64,000 bases of DNA. Origin: Darksidea phi. Taxonomy: Eukaryota; Ascomycota; Dothideomycetes; Pleosporales; Lentitheciaceae. The stretch covers positions 1 through 64,000 of the forward strand of contig JASJFT010000214.1 in assembly GCA_030770425.1 (NCBI GenBank), read 5' to 3'. The position numbers and the translations under genes were made by a program. The notes below the pieces were generated by a model. The model was not told where the DNA came from, ran no database searches, and saw only the letters and a list, made by a program, of their open reading frames with translations. Each line of letters opens with the position of its first letter. The first letter of the stretch is position 1. Shown in pieces: positions 10,631 to 21,118 of the stretch.

Positions 10631-12747
10631 ATGTCGGCCGCCGTCGCAACCGCGCGCCCGTCGCAGGCCCTCCGCCAGCGCCGCGACACTCAACGTCCAT
10701 CGGTCGCGAGGGCCGCGACCAGGGCAAACACCACCATGGACCACGGCGCACCCAGAGAGGACGTCAAGCGCTATGTCTACACGCAGCAGGATGTCCTGGT
10801 TAAGTTCAGAGGCTGTCCGCCCTCGCTGCGCGTCTACATGCACCAGAACCATTTCCGCCTCAACGACTCTCAAGAGACGCTCTCGTACGCCTCGCCCATG
10901 AAGGAGCTGCTCCAGCACATCCGTCTGAAGACGGTGCCGCACAACATGCTCGAGGAGTTCTATGCCCTCGGCATCCCCTTCTACGACGACTGCCTCATTG
11001 TCGAAGTCCACAATCACAGGACCGACGGCGCCAAAGCCAAAGACGAGACCAGCACCTCGGCGGATGGTTCCGGTGCGGCCCCCTTCTCTATTCATAACTA
11101 CAACAGCTACATCACTCCGTCGCCCCATGTTCCGTATCCGTCCTCGCTGGGCGACGCCAAGTCCAAGCAAGCCGCCGGCCAAAGCAAAGGACCCGAGGCC
11201 AAGGAAGAGAAGGATCTCGACAAGGAGAACATGCCAGCGCCTGGTCAACCCGCCTCGCAGAAGCAGCCAAACAGGGCAAAAGTCACCACCGTCGTGCTCT
11301 TCCCCACCCAGCAGTCGCGCCTCACCGACATCCAGCTGCTTGCTACGACTCCCGTGCCAGATGCAGCCGCGTACCGAAGGAACCAGGCGGCAGGGCGAGC
11401 AGGCGGCAACCCACCGACCCCGCTCACTGCAGTGCCTCCGACGCCCACGCTCCCGAATGGACGCAGTCCCAAACGACAGAAGATGGTCCTCGACGAGAGC
11501 AATGTGCACGACTTCGAGGCCGCAATCTACAACGCCGAATGCCCAAAGCTGTACTTGGAGCCGACTAAGAGCCTCAAAGAGTCTGTGGCGCTGATGCAGG
11601 CAATGACACATCCGAACAACCAAAGTCCCGCCCCTGTCCGCAAGACTCGCAAACGGACCACAGCGGAGTTAGCCGCGGATGAGGCTGAAGCTGCTGATAT
11701 CCAGCGCTTCATGCTCGCAGGTGACGATTATCAGGCAAGCAAGACGGCCGCTGTCTCTGGCGGTGATGACGGCCAACAAGCAGCGCGATCGGGCGCCAAT
11801 CAGAATACGTTCGCGCGCTTCAAGACGCTGGCAACCATTAAGATGAACCATGAGCAGGAGGAGCGGAGGAAGAAGGAGGAAGAGGCCCGCCAGGCCCAGC
11901 TCAAGAGGCAAGCTCAGATGGAGGCCGAGGCTCAGAAGCGACGGGAGATGGAGACGAGTCGCCTTGCAGAACAGAATGCAGCTTCGTTACAACAACAGAA
12001 GGAGCAGATGATGCACCAACAGCACCAACAGCAACAGTTGGCGCTTCAACAGGCTCAGAAGGCCTCTCAGGCCCAGCAGATGGCGAATGTGATCCAGGCC
12101 CCCCAGCCGTCTCAAACACCGCTATCCGCAACCCAGCCCCAGTTTTCGTCTCCAGTTGTTCGTCAGCAGACACCCATGACAGCCGCCGGATCCCCACTCA
12201 TATCTGTACAAGCCTCGCATGCCATGGGTGGCGCACCAATGATTGCTACATCCTCGAATCATAACGCAGGTAGCCCCGCTAGACCTCCCTCCGCGGTCTC
12301 TCACCATCCAAACGCCATGGCACGCAGCGCGAGCCAGCAGCAGAGCCAAGGTATGAGCCGTACTGGAACGCCGTCGATTGTTCAGGGCACCCCCGTCATG
12401 AACTCTGCGATGCCTGCGCGCAATATCTCCTCCACGCCCACGCCGCGTATGAACCAGGGTAGTCCATCTATGCCCATGCAAGGCTCCACACCGATCATGA
12501 TGCAAACCCCTCAGCCAGGCCAGGGCATGACTCCCGAGCAGATACAGCTGATGCGGTTGCGGCAGATGCAACAGACCATGTCACCCGGAAACCAGCAGCA
12601 AATGCAGCAAGCTGCCCTGCAAAGAGCCAATCTGCAGATTCAGTCCCATGGCGTTCCGGCTGGCCAGAATCCCCATACATACAGGCAAGCACTCGCTTCA
12701 CGCTTCTACCAGATGCATCAACAGCAGCAACAACAACAGCAACAACA

Positions 12748-12782
<35 letters not shown>

Positions 12783-13585
12783 AACAACAACACCAGCAGC
12801 AACAACACCAGCAACAGCACCAGCACCAGCAGCAACAGCAGGGTCATGTGTCCAATATGTCACCCCAAAATTTGCAACATGGCGGTATGCAAAACGGGGC
12901 TGGCTTGAACATTGCGAATATGAACCTAGTACAACTTAGGGCTCAATACATGCATCGGAAACAGCAGTTGATTGCGCAGTATGGTGGCGGGAATAATGTT
13001 CCTCAACAACACGCCCATCAGATGCGTCAACTGGAACATGCGATAACATCGCGCGAACAGGCTCAGCAGGCTCAACAGCAACAGCAACAAATGCAAGCGG
13101 GCGGCCAAATGCATATGAATCAAGGCATGCAAAGCCAAATAGGCATACAACCTGGCCAGAATCCCCAGACCTCCGCCCAGATGCAACAATACCAGCAAAT
13201 ACTCCAACAACAACGCGCCCAGCAACAACGCCAGCAACAACTCCTCGCTATGCGCCAGCAACAGGCCATGCAACAGCAAGGCGGCGGTCAACAGCAACTC
13301 AATGCCACTGCTCTGGGCATGAACAATATGGGTGGGCAGGGTATGCAGGGCATGAATATGGGGAATATGCAAGGCATGCAAGGAATGCAGGGTATGAACT
13401 TGCAAGGAATGCAAGGCATGCAGGGAATGAATATGGCTCTGGGGAATATGCCTCAGGGTATGAACCAGCAGCAGATGCAGCAGTTTGCCATACTCAGGCA
13501 AGCTCAACAGAGGGCAGCGCAGATGGCCGGACAGCAGCAGGGACAGGGTGGAGCGGATGGGGGAATGAATTGGAGTGGAGTGTGA
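10631..13585 (+). CDS. SPT20: SAGA complex subunit Spt20
   Basis: Spt20 is a structural subunit of the SAGA histone acetyltransferase co-activator. The conserved Spt20 domain lies about residues 45-130 from this start: segments such as LRVYMHQNHFRLNDSQETLS and FYALGIPFYDDCLIVEVHNH, plus a later VVLFPTQQSRLTD block. An Ala/Glu/Arg/Gln coiled-coil-like region and a very long disordered Gln/Met/Pro-rich C-terminus follow, including an uninterrupted run of 24 Gln and Gly-Met-Gln repeats. I chose the ATG at 10631 (MSAAVATARPSQALRQR) because the in-frame extension back to 10334 looks like leader sequence. The longer form would have 1083 residues; this one has 984. The nuclear role is taken from the family. 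Confidence 0.88.
12719..12842 (+). repeat. CAA/CAG repeat encoding polyglutamine in Spt20
   Basis: 24 uninterrupted Gln codons run from 12719 to 12790, mostly CAA mixed with CAG. They are followed by Gln tracts broken by single His codons to 12842. The mixed codon use suggests selection or old age rather than a fresh pure-repeat expansion. Confidence 0.95.
13330..13470 (+). repeat. Gly-Met-Gln/Asn coding repeat in Spt20 C-terminus
   Basis: Degenerate repeats of GGNATGCARGGNATG-type codons encode repeated GMQGM and GMNM units. They are in frame with SPT20 and part of its disordered tail. Confidence 0.85.
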
Positions 13586-14118
13586 GGACTTTTTGTTGGT
13601 GTTTGTTCTCTTGTATCTCATTTTTAATTCCTTTTGTCGCTAGGGTGTCGGCGTGGGCTTGTTGGGTGTTCTTTGGAATGGGAGATACCCCCTTTGCACT
13701 GGGATGGGTTGGGGAAAACGGGATATCTAAAAAGAGGCATTTCCGGCGTTGGGTGGATGCTCTGTTTTGGTATTGAGATAGCATTATTGGAACGGTATGA
13801 AAGGGTACTTATGAACGAACCAAGTCTCATTGATGTAGGCTTGTAGCATCACACCAGGAACTAGTAAGCCTTGCCTGCACCATTTGATTTGATTTGATTT
13901 TCATATCAATACCTTTGAGTATTTTATCGCAGCGGACTCTTTTGATAAGACGCGAATCATATCGGAAGACAAGGAAAGTGTAGAGAAGCGCCATCTACGG
14001 CAGGATATAGTGCAGTCTCTTCATCAACCGAGAGATATCCCTCCATTAACGGACTGTCCATGTTTATGGAATCATGCTTGCGCTTCAAGCCGACCCGCAT
14101 ATCGGGTGCAAAAGAAAA
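13586..14118. other. Intergenic between convergent genes
   Basis: The shared 3' flank of SPT20 (+) and the SRPBCC gene (-). A short GATTT repeat lies near 13884-13901. No gene seen. Confidence 0.5.
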
Positions 14119-14709
14119 CTATTTCTTGCCGGCGGCCTTCGCGAGGTCGGCAAGGGCTTCGCGACGCTTGAATTTGGCGTCTTCGATGACTCCTATTCAC
14201 TCTTGTTAGCTTGGTCCTTCAAAGACACTTCCCCGGTAAATGTTTGGAGTATGTGGGGTGAGGGAGGAAGACGTACCTGCATCAGCATCGCTAGAGAAGT
14301 TGCCAGTCCAGGTTACGAACGTATGGCCCTCGTGCACTCCGGAAGTGACGGGGTAGACGCGGATGGTGCTCACGACGGATGTGTAGCTCAGAGCGGGCTG
14401 CGACGAGATGATGGAGTAGGTGATGAAGTGGTCGATGCTCTGCGTTCTCAATTAGCCCTAGCTCCTTTGAGCCGCTCCTCATGTCCTCACCGAATGCTCC
14501 TCCTGCTTCACCTCAAGTGTGGTCCCATCCTTGAACGTCCACTTTACGATGTCCGTCTCAGGCGATGCGCCCTTGACCTCCTCGCTCTTTTCCAATTTGC
14601 TCCAGAAGTTGGCAAATTCATGGAGCTTGATGAGGTGCCAGACGGAGCTGAAGGGCGCCTCGATGACGGCAGACTCGCTAACGGATGTCGAGGTGGGGAT
14701 GGGGGCCAT
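14119..14709 (-). CDS. SRPBCC (START/Bet v1-like) family protein
   Basis: Three exons on the minus strand: 14709-14491, 14439-14277 and 14192-14119. Introns are 51 and 84 nt with good donors (GTGAGG, GTACGT) and branch sites (CTAAT, CTAAC). The join sums to 152 codons, 151 residues. It starts with STSVSESAVIEAPFSSVWHL, the typical opening strand and helix of polyketide-cyclase or START-like lipid-binding folds (VIEAP..VW..). A beta-rich middle follows (WTFKDGTTLEVK, then SIDHFITYSI), and it ends in a charged helix rich in Ala and Lys. Proteins of this fold bind hydrophobic ligands, but the ligand here is not deducible. The short length, with no extra domain, fits the stand-alone family. Confidence 0.82.
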
Positions 14710-15397
14710 GGTTGCTGTCGTGTGGTTCCTGGTAGTGGAATTGGGAAAGTAGGTGTGAGTAGCGTAAAAGCTGGGTAGTATGAGTAGATCGGTATTGTGT
14801 GAGGGTGTGCTGGAGTGAGTGTGGGATATTTGCTTGGTGTTTTGATGAAAGATGCATGTGTGGCGTCATAGCATCGCGAGGGGTAGCTACCCCGCTGGCT
14901 TCCCTCACAAGGTTGATCGAGATCGCCTTCAAATGTTTTACATGTGTTTCCTCGATCACGTAGATGGCGTTTTTTGTCTTTTAACTGCTTATCCTAATTG
15001 TTGCCTTGTTTATGTTCTAATTGAGCACATTACGTAGTCCAAGTTCGCCTTGCGATTCGTCTGCATGTGCGTAGCGGTCAAACATTGCAAACATTACAAA
15101 CAAGGCTCACTTCATTAGCAATGCCAAACATACCTGGAGAAGATAGATTTCCTATTAAGGGGAACGAAGCCAGCGTAAACCACGGGAAGCACATCGACAG
15201 GCAATAGGCCAATCAGCACTCAGTCCCCTCCATATACGCCACACAATCGCCACATCGGGCGTTACAGCTCCGACACCACCGACACCACCGACCTCTAAAC
15301 CTCTTTCATACCACACCAGGCCGCGCAACCACCTTTGCCTATTCGACCTTCTGGCCAAACACACCTCGTGTCTACGCAACCCTTAGTGCCTTTCATC
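14710..15397. other. Divergent promoter region, no gene seen
   Basis: Lies between the SRPBCC gene (-) and the small heat-shock gene (+). Small ORFs are present but none convincing. A CGACACCACCGACACCACCGA repeat is found at about 15269-15290. Confidence 0.5.
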
Positions 15398-15410
15398 TTC
15401 GAGAAGCTTC
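15398..15410 (+). promoter_or_regulatory. Heat-shock element upstream of sHsp gene
   Basis: TTCGAGAAGCTTC is a perfect three-unit heat-shock element (TTCnnGAAnnTTC), the binding site of trimeric heat-shock factor Hsf1. It lies about 157 bp upstream of the TATA box of the sHsp gene, which makes heat induction likely. Confidence 0.75.
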
Positions 15411-15566
15411 CTGTAGCTATGACGCGACCCTATGATTGGACAAGAAGACTGTTAAATGGCTTGATAGCGCCATGCGACGCGTCTCGGCTCAAGGTAGCGT
15501 GTGGCGATATGAAGCAGGAGTACGTGTGCTTGCACGTGAGGCTTGATGCCTGGAATTTTGGATGTG

Positions 15567-15572
15567 TATAAA
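15567..15572 (+). promoter_or_regulatory. TATA box of the sHsp gene
   Basis: TATAAA lies 61 bp upstream of the chosen ATG (15628). With initiation about 30 bp downstream, the 5' leader would be about 30 nt. This rules out the in-frame ATG at 15562, which precedes the TATA box. Confidence 0.6.
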
Positions 15573-15627
15573 GACGCCCGAAAGCATAGGTGTGAGGTGC
15601 TCAATTCCTCTCATATCCTCAGCAACC

Positions 15628-16617
15628 ATGCCTTCAATTACATACATGAACCAATCTGCACCCTTTTGGGATTTCCTCGCTGGTCTCGAGCAGCAGGGTA
15701 CGAATCATCCTTTCTTTTCGCAATGGGCCCCAAACCAAAACCAGAGCGCTGGTGAAGGTGAAGGTGAAGAGGGCCGGCATGAACACCATGGACCTCCCGT
15801 TGGACCTTGGGGCTGGGGTTTTCCTGGCTTTGGCGCTGGATGCGGGCTCCCCCATCGTGGACCGCCACCACAAGAAGAGCACGACGGCGAGAAAGACAAC
15901 GAAACCAGTGAGGACAAAGGTGACCAAGACAAAGGGGAAGGACCATCCGGAAGTGGCTCGGAAACTGAAGGTTGCCGACGTAGCAAAGGCCGCCATGGAC
16001 GCTGCGGCGCTCGACGCGGCCGTCACGGCTGTGGTCCTCATGGACGAGGCTTTGGCCCAGGTCCTCATCACGGTGGGCCACCCAACCATGGCCACCACGG
16101 CCATCACGGCCATCACGGACGGCGCGGTGGCTGGGGCCCGTGGGCTCGCGGTGGCCCCTTCGGCTATGGCGGCGGTCCCTTCAACCCCTTAAACTTCGCC
16201 GCCCACCTCTTCGGTCCATCCACTTCCACCACTGGGCCCGATCAAGCCAACAGAGACAACGAGGACTTCACTCCTGACGCCGATATCTTCACGACCTCCT
16301 CTGCCTACGTGATCCACGTCTCCCTCCCCGGTGCCAAGAAGGAAGATGTGGGTGTGAATTGGGACGCCGAGAAATCCGAGCTGTCGGTTGCAGGCGTTAT
16401 ATACCGTCCGGGCGATGAGGAGTTTCTGAAGACGCTGGAGATGGGGGAGCGCAAGGTGGGGCCATTTGAGAGGAAGGTAAGGCTTGGGACGAGGGCAAAT
16501 CCGGCGATCGTAGATGTTGAGGGGATCACAGCGAAGCTTGAGGACGGTGTACTTAGAGTTGAGGTGCCGAAGATGGAGGAAGGCTTTGTGGAGGTAAAGA
16601 AGGTGGATGTGGAGTAG
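15628..16617 (+). CDS. Small heat-shock protein (Hsp20/alpha-crystallin) with long His/Gly-rich insert
   Basis: An ATP-independent holdase chaperone of 329 residues. The C-terminal alpha-crystallin domain (about residues 225-325) shows the expected strands: [20 protein letters not shown], then [10 protein letters not shown], then [17 protein letters not shown]. The N-terminal two thirds is unusual: after [17 protein letters not shown] comes about 170 residues rich in Gly, His, Glu, Asp, Arg and some Cys, including repeated [11 protein letters not shown]. Typical fungal Hsp30-class proteins have much shorter N-terminal arms. The start is fixed by the TATA box at 15567 and a perfect heat-shock element at 15398. 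A cytosolic location is assumed from the class. Confidence 0.88.
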   Translation: MPSITYMNQSAPFWDFLAGLEQQGTNHPFFSQWAPNQNQSAGEGEGEEGRHEHHGPPVGPWGWGFPGFGAGCGLPHRGPPPQEEHDGEKDNETSEDKGDQDKGEGPSGSGSETEGCRRSKGRHGRCGARRGRHGCGPHGRGFGPGPHHGGPPNHGHHGHHGHHGRRGGWGPWARGGPFGYGGGPFNPLNFAAHLFGPSTSTTGPDQANRDNEDFTPDADIFTTSSAYVIHVSLPGAKKEDVGVNWDAEKSELSVAGVIYRPGDEEFLKTLEMGERKVGPFERKVRLGTRANPAIVDVEGITAKLEDGVLRVEVPKMEEGFVEVKKVDVE

Positions 16618-18380
16618 GCATTTGCATGAATAATTTGACGGCTTTGACAGATGACTCGTATTCTATATATCGACCTTAGGTAAACACAGCCTCAAAAACT
16701 AATGGTGCTTGGTGGTTACTTTGGCGCTCTATATGAAACAGATAGAATGATTGAAGAGGTCTCTGACGGAGAAGTTTAGTGTCCTACATGACGTGCTTAT
16801 GTGATGCAATTAGCAAGTATGTAACCACTGAATTGATCAAATCTACGCTACCACATCCTCCACCTCACTAGAGCAACAGCTCATCAAATCTCCAAGCCCT
16901 CACCCTAACCACCTACCACCGCTCAAACCTACTTTAGCAATCGTCAGCATGCTCACTCATAAAAATATCAATGAAACGAAACCTGATCCATAAAGCCATC
17001 AGAGAGAAGATTATTGTCGCCACCGCCTCCCATCGACACCCTTACTCCACGATCCCGCAGCTCAAAACACCACCAAGTCGACAAGGTCTCGCAGCACGGG
17101 CCGACTAGGCAAGCGCCATGGTCATCGACAGCTGAACACCACCGAGTCGGAGCTTGGTCTTGGAGCTGGCGGTACTAGTGGGTTGGGGTGGAGGGTGGTT
17201 CGGGCTAAGGATGAAGCTATAATCATTGGCGCGATAGGAAGGTAGTGGATGGGCGGCAGGGCCGACGTACCGGGGGTTGGGTGAGGCGAGTGGTTGTTAA
17301 GGTTACTAGCTTCTTGCCGACGGCAAGAGCTAGAAGAGAGAGAAAAGTTGCGGAGGTTGCGGTGAGATGAGTGGAGAAGGGACATCGAGAGTCGAAACAT
17401 TTGAACTTTTGAAAGCACTGAGGAAGTCGCACGGGCTTGCTTGAGCCCGCTAGCCGTTTTTGCTATTAGCGTGACGCGACTTCTCATGGCGATGGCCGAC
17501 CAAAATCGTACTATTACTGGAAAGATATAATACCTATTAATAATAACTTTTAATCATGGGGCTATGGATCGATGGTATGTATAGCGGCGGACGAGTTTCG
17601 AAATAGCTAGATCGCGAGATGGAGGTGACGTCGCAGGTTGAAGAGCTAGCTGCGTGGATAGGTAGAGCAATTGATGAGACTGTGAAGGATGGAGGATGGA
17701 GGATGGAGGATGGAATGCAACGCTCCGCTGGTGAAGAAGTTTATGGGACGTTGAGCAGGCAGCAGGTCACGTTTCCGGCTGCTCTCGAGTCTGGTAGACC
17801 GTCGCTACCGCTCAACATCATGGCACGCGCCACGCCCTCTCTGAGGCTTTGGCCGTTACCCGCGGCATGCGGCTCGCCCTCTTTCATGAGGCTCGGGCAA
17901 TCACAGGCAATGACTGCAACCAACAACCTTCTTGCGTTTCAAGGTATTTGGGACGAAATGCCTTGTGTCACCTTTTTGGGTTATTCCGCGAGTTTGACGA
18001 CGCGATGGCTGCTACTCGTTCGAATAATAACTTTTAAAATGAATATCTATAGTGGGTATAGCACCTCTACTGTATAAAACTTCTACTGTGTTTCGTGCTG
18101 ACCTTACAAAAGAGACTCCCACTATGCAAATTCGAACCAAACTAATTACACTTGTTCCTCGCTCCGCAATAATAAGGAGCAAGCCTTCAGATATCTACAC
18201 ACATGATTCGCGACTAATACACCAATGCAATTAATTAATGTGTTAAAATCAAGACACGTCATCTAAAGACGGTCTTCTCACGAGCCCGCCATTACAACTC
18301 GATCCTTGTGATAGCAGCAAAATCCTCCAAAAGGAAGTTACATGTATGCAAGTTCCGCGATGCTCCGCCTCTGCCCCTGA
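16618..18380. other. Intergenic with low-complexity DNA, no convincing gene
   Basis: Two ORFs of 120-150 codons (17122-17487 minus, 17619-18077 plus) lack motifs and look accidental. The second contains a GGATGGA tandem run at about 17687-17716. Similar AATAACTTTTAA-type stretches occur at about 17533 and 18021, and again near 25725, perhaps relics of a dispersed repeat. Confidence 0.45.
17687..17716. repeat. GGATGGA short tandem repeat
   Basis: About four tandem GGATGGA units. Non-coding by my reading. Confidence 0.7.
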
Positions 18381-19571
18381 TTACTGGAAGTTAGGATCCA
18401 TATTAGAATCTCCATGCGCAGGGGTGCCATTTGAAGAACCATATACAGCAGCCTCAGCGTGTACACTTCCGCCTGTTGCTGTATTCAGCCGGGTGTCAAA
18501 CACACCAAACCCATCTTGAGCTCCGGACCTTTCTATATCAATGCCGAAACCGGAGGTATTTAGGTCTCTAATACTGCTCGAGCCGTCAAATGCGTACCCA
18601 TCCGCACTGTCCAGAGCATCAGGGGTGTGTTGGCATCCGAAATGGCCCTGGCCGTCAGATCCTTGCTGATTGTCTTGCTCGTGCGTCCTGTATTGATAAT
18701 GACCACCAAAGTTTCTGCCGCCGTCTGCTATAGACTGGTCACCAGAACCGTTGTGGTTGGGTCCGTTCTGGCCAGCGCTGTCTAGAAGCCCGTTCCGTAC
18801 AACCTCTTCTTGAGCACCTCCACGCCCCGTCATGACATAGCGCGAATACACCAGCTCCGCCCGATACGTACACTCCTTACACAGGATAGCGTCACCTTGC
18901 TTGACATTCCGGGGGAAAATACGGCTACGGCACGGCGGCATATCGTTGCAGTTGGCCGCACACGGACGGAATGGCGCGCACCACACCTCATGACCGCAGC
19001 GAAGATGATGGGTGTATTTATGGTCGAAAGCTTGATGGTGCGGATTGTAGAAGAGTTCAGCGAGGAAATAGTCCATGATTGGGTTCTCATAACTGGTGAA
19101 ATGCTCGATAACTGGACGGGTGAGAGACAGGGCACGACGGAAGCCATGTTCAGGGCTGGCGAGGTTGTAGCTGGCGAAGGGAATGCCGTGACACATCTCG
19201 CAGAACAGTTTGTCGTGGCCTTGAGTTGGGCTCTGAGGGGGTTTGATGGGGTGGTGTGGTCGCGCGGCGGAGAATGTGAGGGCTTGAAAGAGGGACTTGC
19301 CGGGGGTCAGGTCGACTGAATCCTCCTGCTGCTGCGATAGCTTCTGGGTCATCCATGCCGAAACATGTAGACAATTGAGGCCACATCGGTTGTCCTCGCA
19401 GTCGACTGCCACGAGATGACCACATGACAGAAGATGAAAAGGAAGAGATCTGCCGGCTGCGTCGAGGGCACAGGGCTCGACACGCGTGGGAAGATACTCG
19501 TGAAATGGGTAGCCGACGGGAGGATTAGCCGTGGATGCGGCCGTCTGACGATCTGGAGACCTGGACGCCAT
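18381..19571 (-). CDS. Cys-rich protein of unknown function with two C-G-H...C-x2-N-C motifs
   Basis: 396 residues from the ATG at 19571; the open frame extends further upstream but with no ATG. Two related Cys/His clusters are visible. The first is LLSCGHLVAVDC, then CGLNC, and about 70 residues later FCEMC. The second is HLRCGHEVWC, then CAANC, then LCKEC. Each fits C-[GS]-H-x-V ... C-x2-N-C ... C-x2-C, which looks like a metal-binding unit. The C-terminal 130 residues are disordered, rich in Gly, Asn, Ser and Asp. I do not recognise the family by name. A shorter gene at 35860-36693 carries one copy of the same signature. Zinc binding is an inference; no catalytic role is proposed. Confidence 0.7.
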   Translation of the reverse strand: MASRSPDRQTAASTANPPVGYPFHEYLPTRVEPCALDAAGRSLPFHLLSCGHLVAVDCEDNRCGLNCLHVSAWMTQKLSQQQEDSVDLTPGKSLFQALTFSAARPHHPIKPPQSPTQGHDKLFCEMCHGIPFASYNLASPEHGFRRALSLTRPVIEHFTSYENPIMDYFLAELFYNPHHQAFDHKYTHHLRCGHEVWCAPFRPCAANCNDMPPCRSRIFPRNVKQGDAILCKECTYRAELVYSRYVMTGRGGAQEEVVRNGLLDSAGQNGPNHNGSGDQSIADGGRNFGGHYQYRTHEQDNQQGSDGQGHFGCQHTPDALDSADGYAFDGSSSIRDLNTSGFGIDIERSGAQDGFGVFDTRLNTATGGSVHAEAAVYGSSNGTPAHGDSNMDPNFQ

Positions 19572-20015
19572 ATTGGGACTAGTTGAGTGGGGGTGAGGCG
19601 GTGCTGCTGGCTGCAGTGCTGCGGTGATGTTGTGAGGATCCAGATGGGGAAGCGACGACCTAAATACGGACAAGCGCGACACGGCTGGTGAAAGGTGAAA
19701 GATGGCCTTCTGCAAGTTCCTCGGGCGAACGACGTGTCACGGGAGGGCCCAGCTATGTTTGTTCACCGGTACTGGCCTTCGGAGGTCTTTTTTTCTTCGA
19801 AGCCCCAGAGTACAAGTGACGAATCCGGGAAGGCGCGGGGCTTCTTCAAGGCAGGTGCCGTGGAGCGTGCAATGTCGAGTCGACTGTGCTCTGGAACAGT
19901 CAACCGTAATACTGCCAACACCACTCCCCATCACTGTACAGCCGCTATCGTTAGTGCCAGCACCCAAACTAATCTTCTAGACGACATTCGCTATCTTATA
20001 CTCTAGCGGCCCGTC
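19572..20015. other. Divergent intergenic region
   Basis: The shared upstream region of the Cys-rich gene (-) and the disrupted RING gene (+). No motif stands out. Confidence 0.45.
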
Positions 20016-21118
20016 ATGCCCATCTTCGGGAGCTTCGAGCATTGTAAGTCGTTGATGGTTTTGACCTTGGGAGTCGGGAAACGCAAGCTAACTATCCTCC
20101 GTCCATAGTCCTCAAAGACGGCTACGAGAAGTTGGACCTGGCGATCCGGACCCCGCAGAAAAATGCTCGACATGTCTTGATGGTCTTGAGCGATCGGGTG
20201 GCAGCCAGAAGACAGTCGTTATAGTTCCTTGCTGCGGAAAGGGCTTCCATCGAGGCTGCCTCACGCAATGGCTGGTCGAATATCGGTCGCGCACATGCCC
20301 ACTGTGTAAACGACAGCTACTGCACGATACTACCACGACCGTTGTAGAGAGAAGCCGGGCTCCCATGGATGAGCTGTATGCCCTAGCTGACATGTCACCC
20401 GATGAAAGGTTCGTTGCCAATGCTGTCCGCAACCAAACGCTCACACTTACATATAAGTATCCAACAACGGAGTGTGGCTCGGACCCGATACTGAGAAGAA
20501 ACCTTCATCGAACGAGCGATACGGACACTCGAAGGCACTGATGATTTGCCGGCTTTCCTGATGCCAGATGCAGTCACCGGTGAAACTGCCCGGGTAGAGG
20601 ATCGTTACCGCTCAGAGGTTGGTGAGCAGGTGCGAAGCCTGTTTCCCAGCTGGACGGAGAACATGATACATGCCCATGTTGATAGGCAGTAGCACCGCCG
20701 AACGGCTTTCATGCGGAACTTGGTACGGCTAGAAGAACTTCATTCAGCTTTTGTCGAGTGGGAGCTGTCGACGGCCCCTGAAGATATCAACGATCCAGCG
20801 ATCCGCGAACATCTACACGATTACGGCTTCCTTCTCGAGTGTTTGGTACCTACCAGGACTAGCCCTATCTTCCGATGGGATCCAGTGGATTTTGTCTTTC
20901 CGGAACTAGAGAGAGAAGCACGCATGTTCACTTTGATGACCGAGGAGGAAGAGAGACTACACCACGAGACAGACTTGCGCAATACGTCTGACACAGCTTC
21001 CGAGGGGGAATGGTCCCAGATGCTTGAGCGGTTAAGGCGAGACCGGAGGGTTGCCTACATGGTTGGCCATGGAATCTTCCACCTATACAGCGACGGCGTC
21101 GCCGACGGGGTCCCATGA
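20016..21118 (+). pseudogene. Disrupted RING-H2 finger gene
   Basis: The coding traces lie in order but in different frames. A first exon ATG at 20016 ends at a GTAAGT donor (20044), with an acceptor at 20108. The RING finger begins at 20164 in a different phase from that exon: CSTC, then PCCGKGFHRGC, then CPLCKR, a good C-x2-C ... C..H-x2-C ... C-x2-C pattern. The RING frame runs to about 20500, where homologous-looking sequence (ERAIRTLEGTDDLPAFLMP) continues one base out of phase. That frame then meets an in-frame TAG at 20690-20692 (after DRQ) and resumes without a shift into a 136-codon acidic tail ending at 21118. If intact, it would be a RING E3 ligase-like protein. Unusual splicing could explain some lesions but I found no intron that explains all three. 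Assembly errors are the other explanation. Confidence 0.55.

Noticed and set aside
10535..11623. 362-codon ORF on the minus strand opposite SPT20
   Set aside because: It is the antisense shadow of the conserved Spt20 coding region, Arg/Gly/Val-rich, with no motif of its own.
15562..15627. Upstream in-frame ATG of the small heat-shock gene
   Set aside because: The TATA box at 15567 lies inside this stretch, so transcription must start downstream of that ATG.
17122..18077. ORFs of 121 (minus) and 152 (plus) codons
   Set aside because: No motifs, no splice context, and the second includes a GGATGGA tandem repeat.
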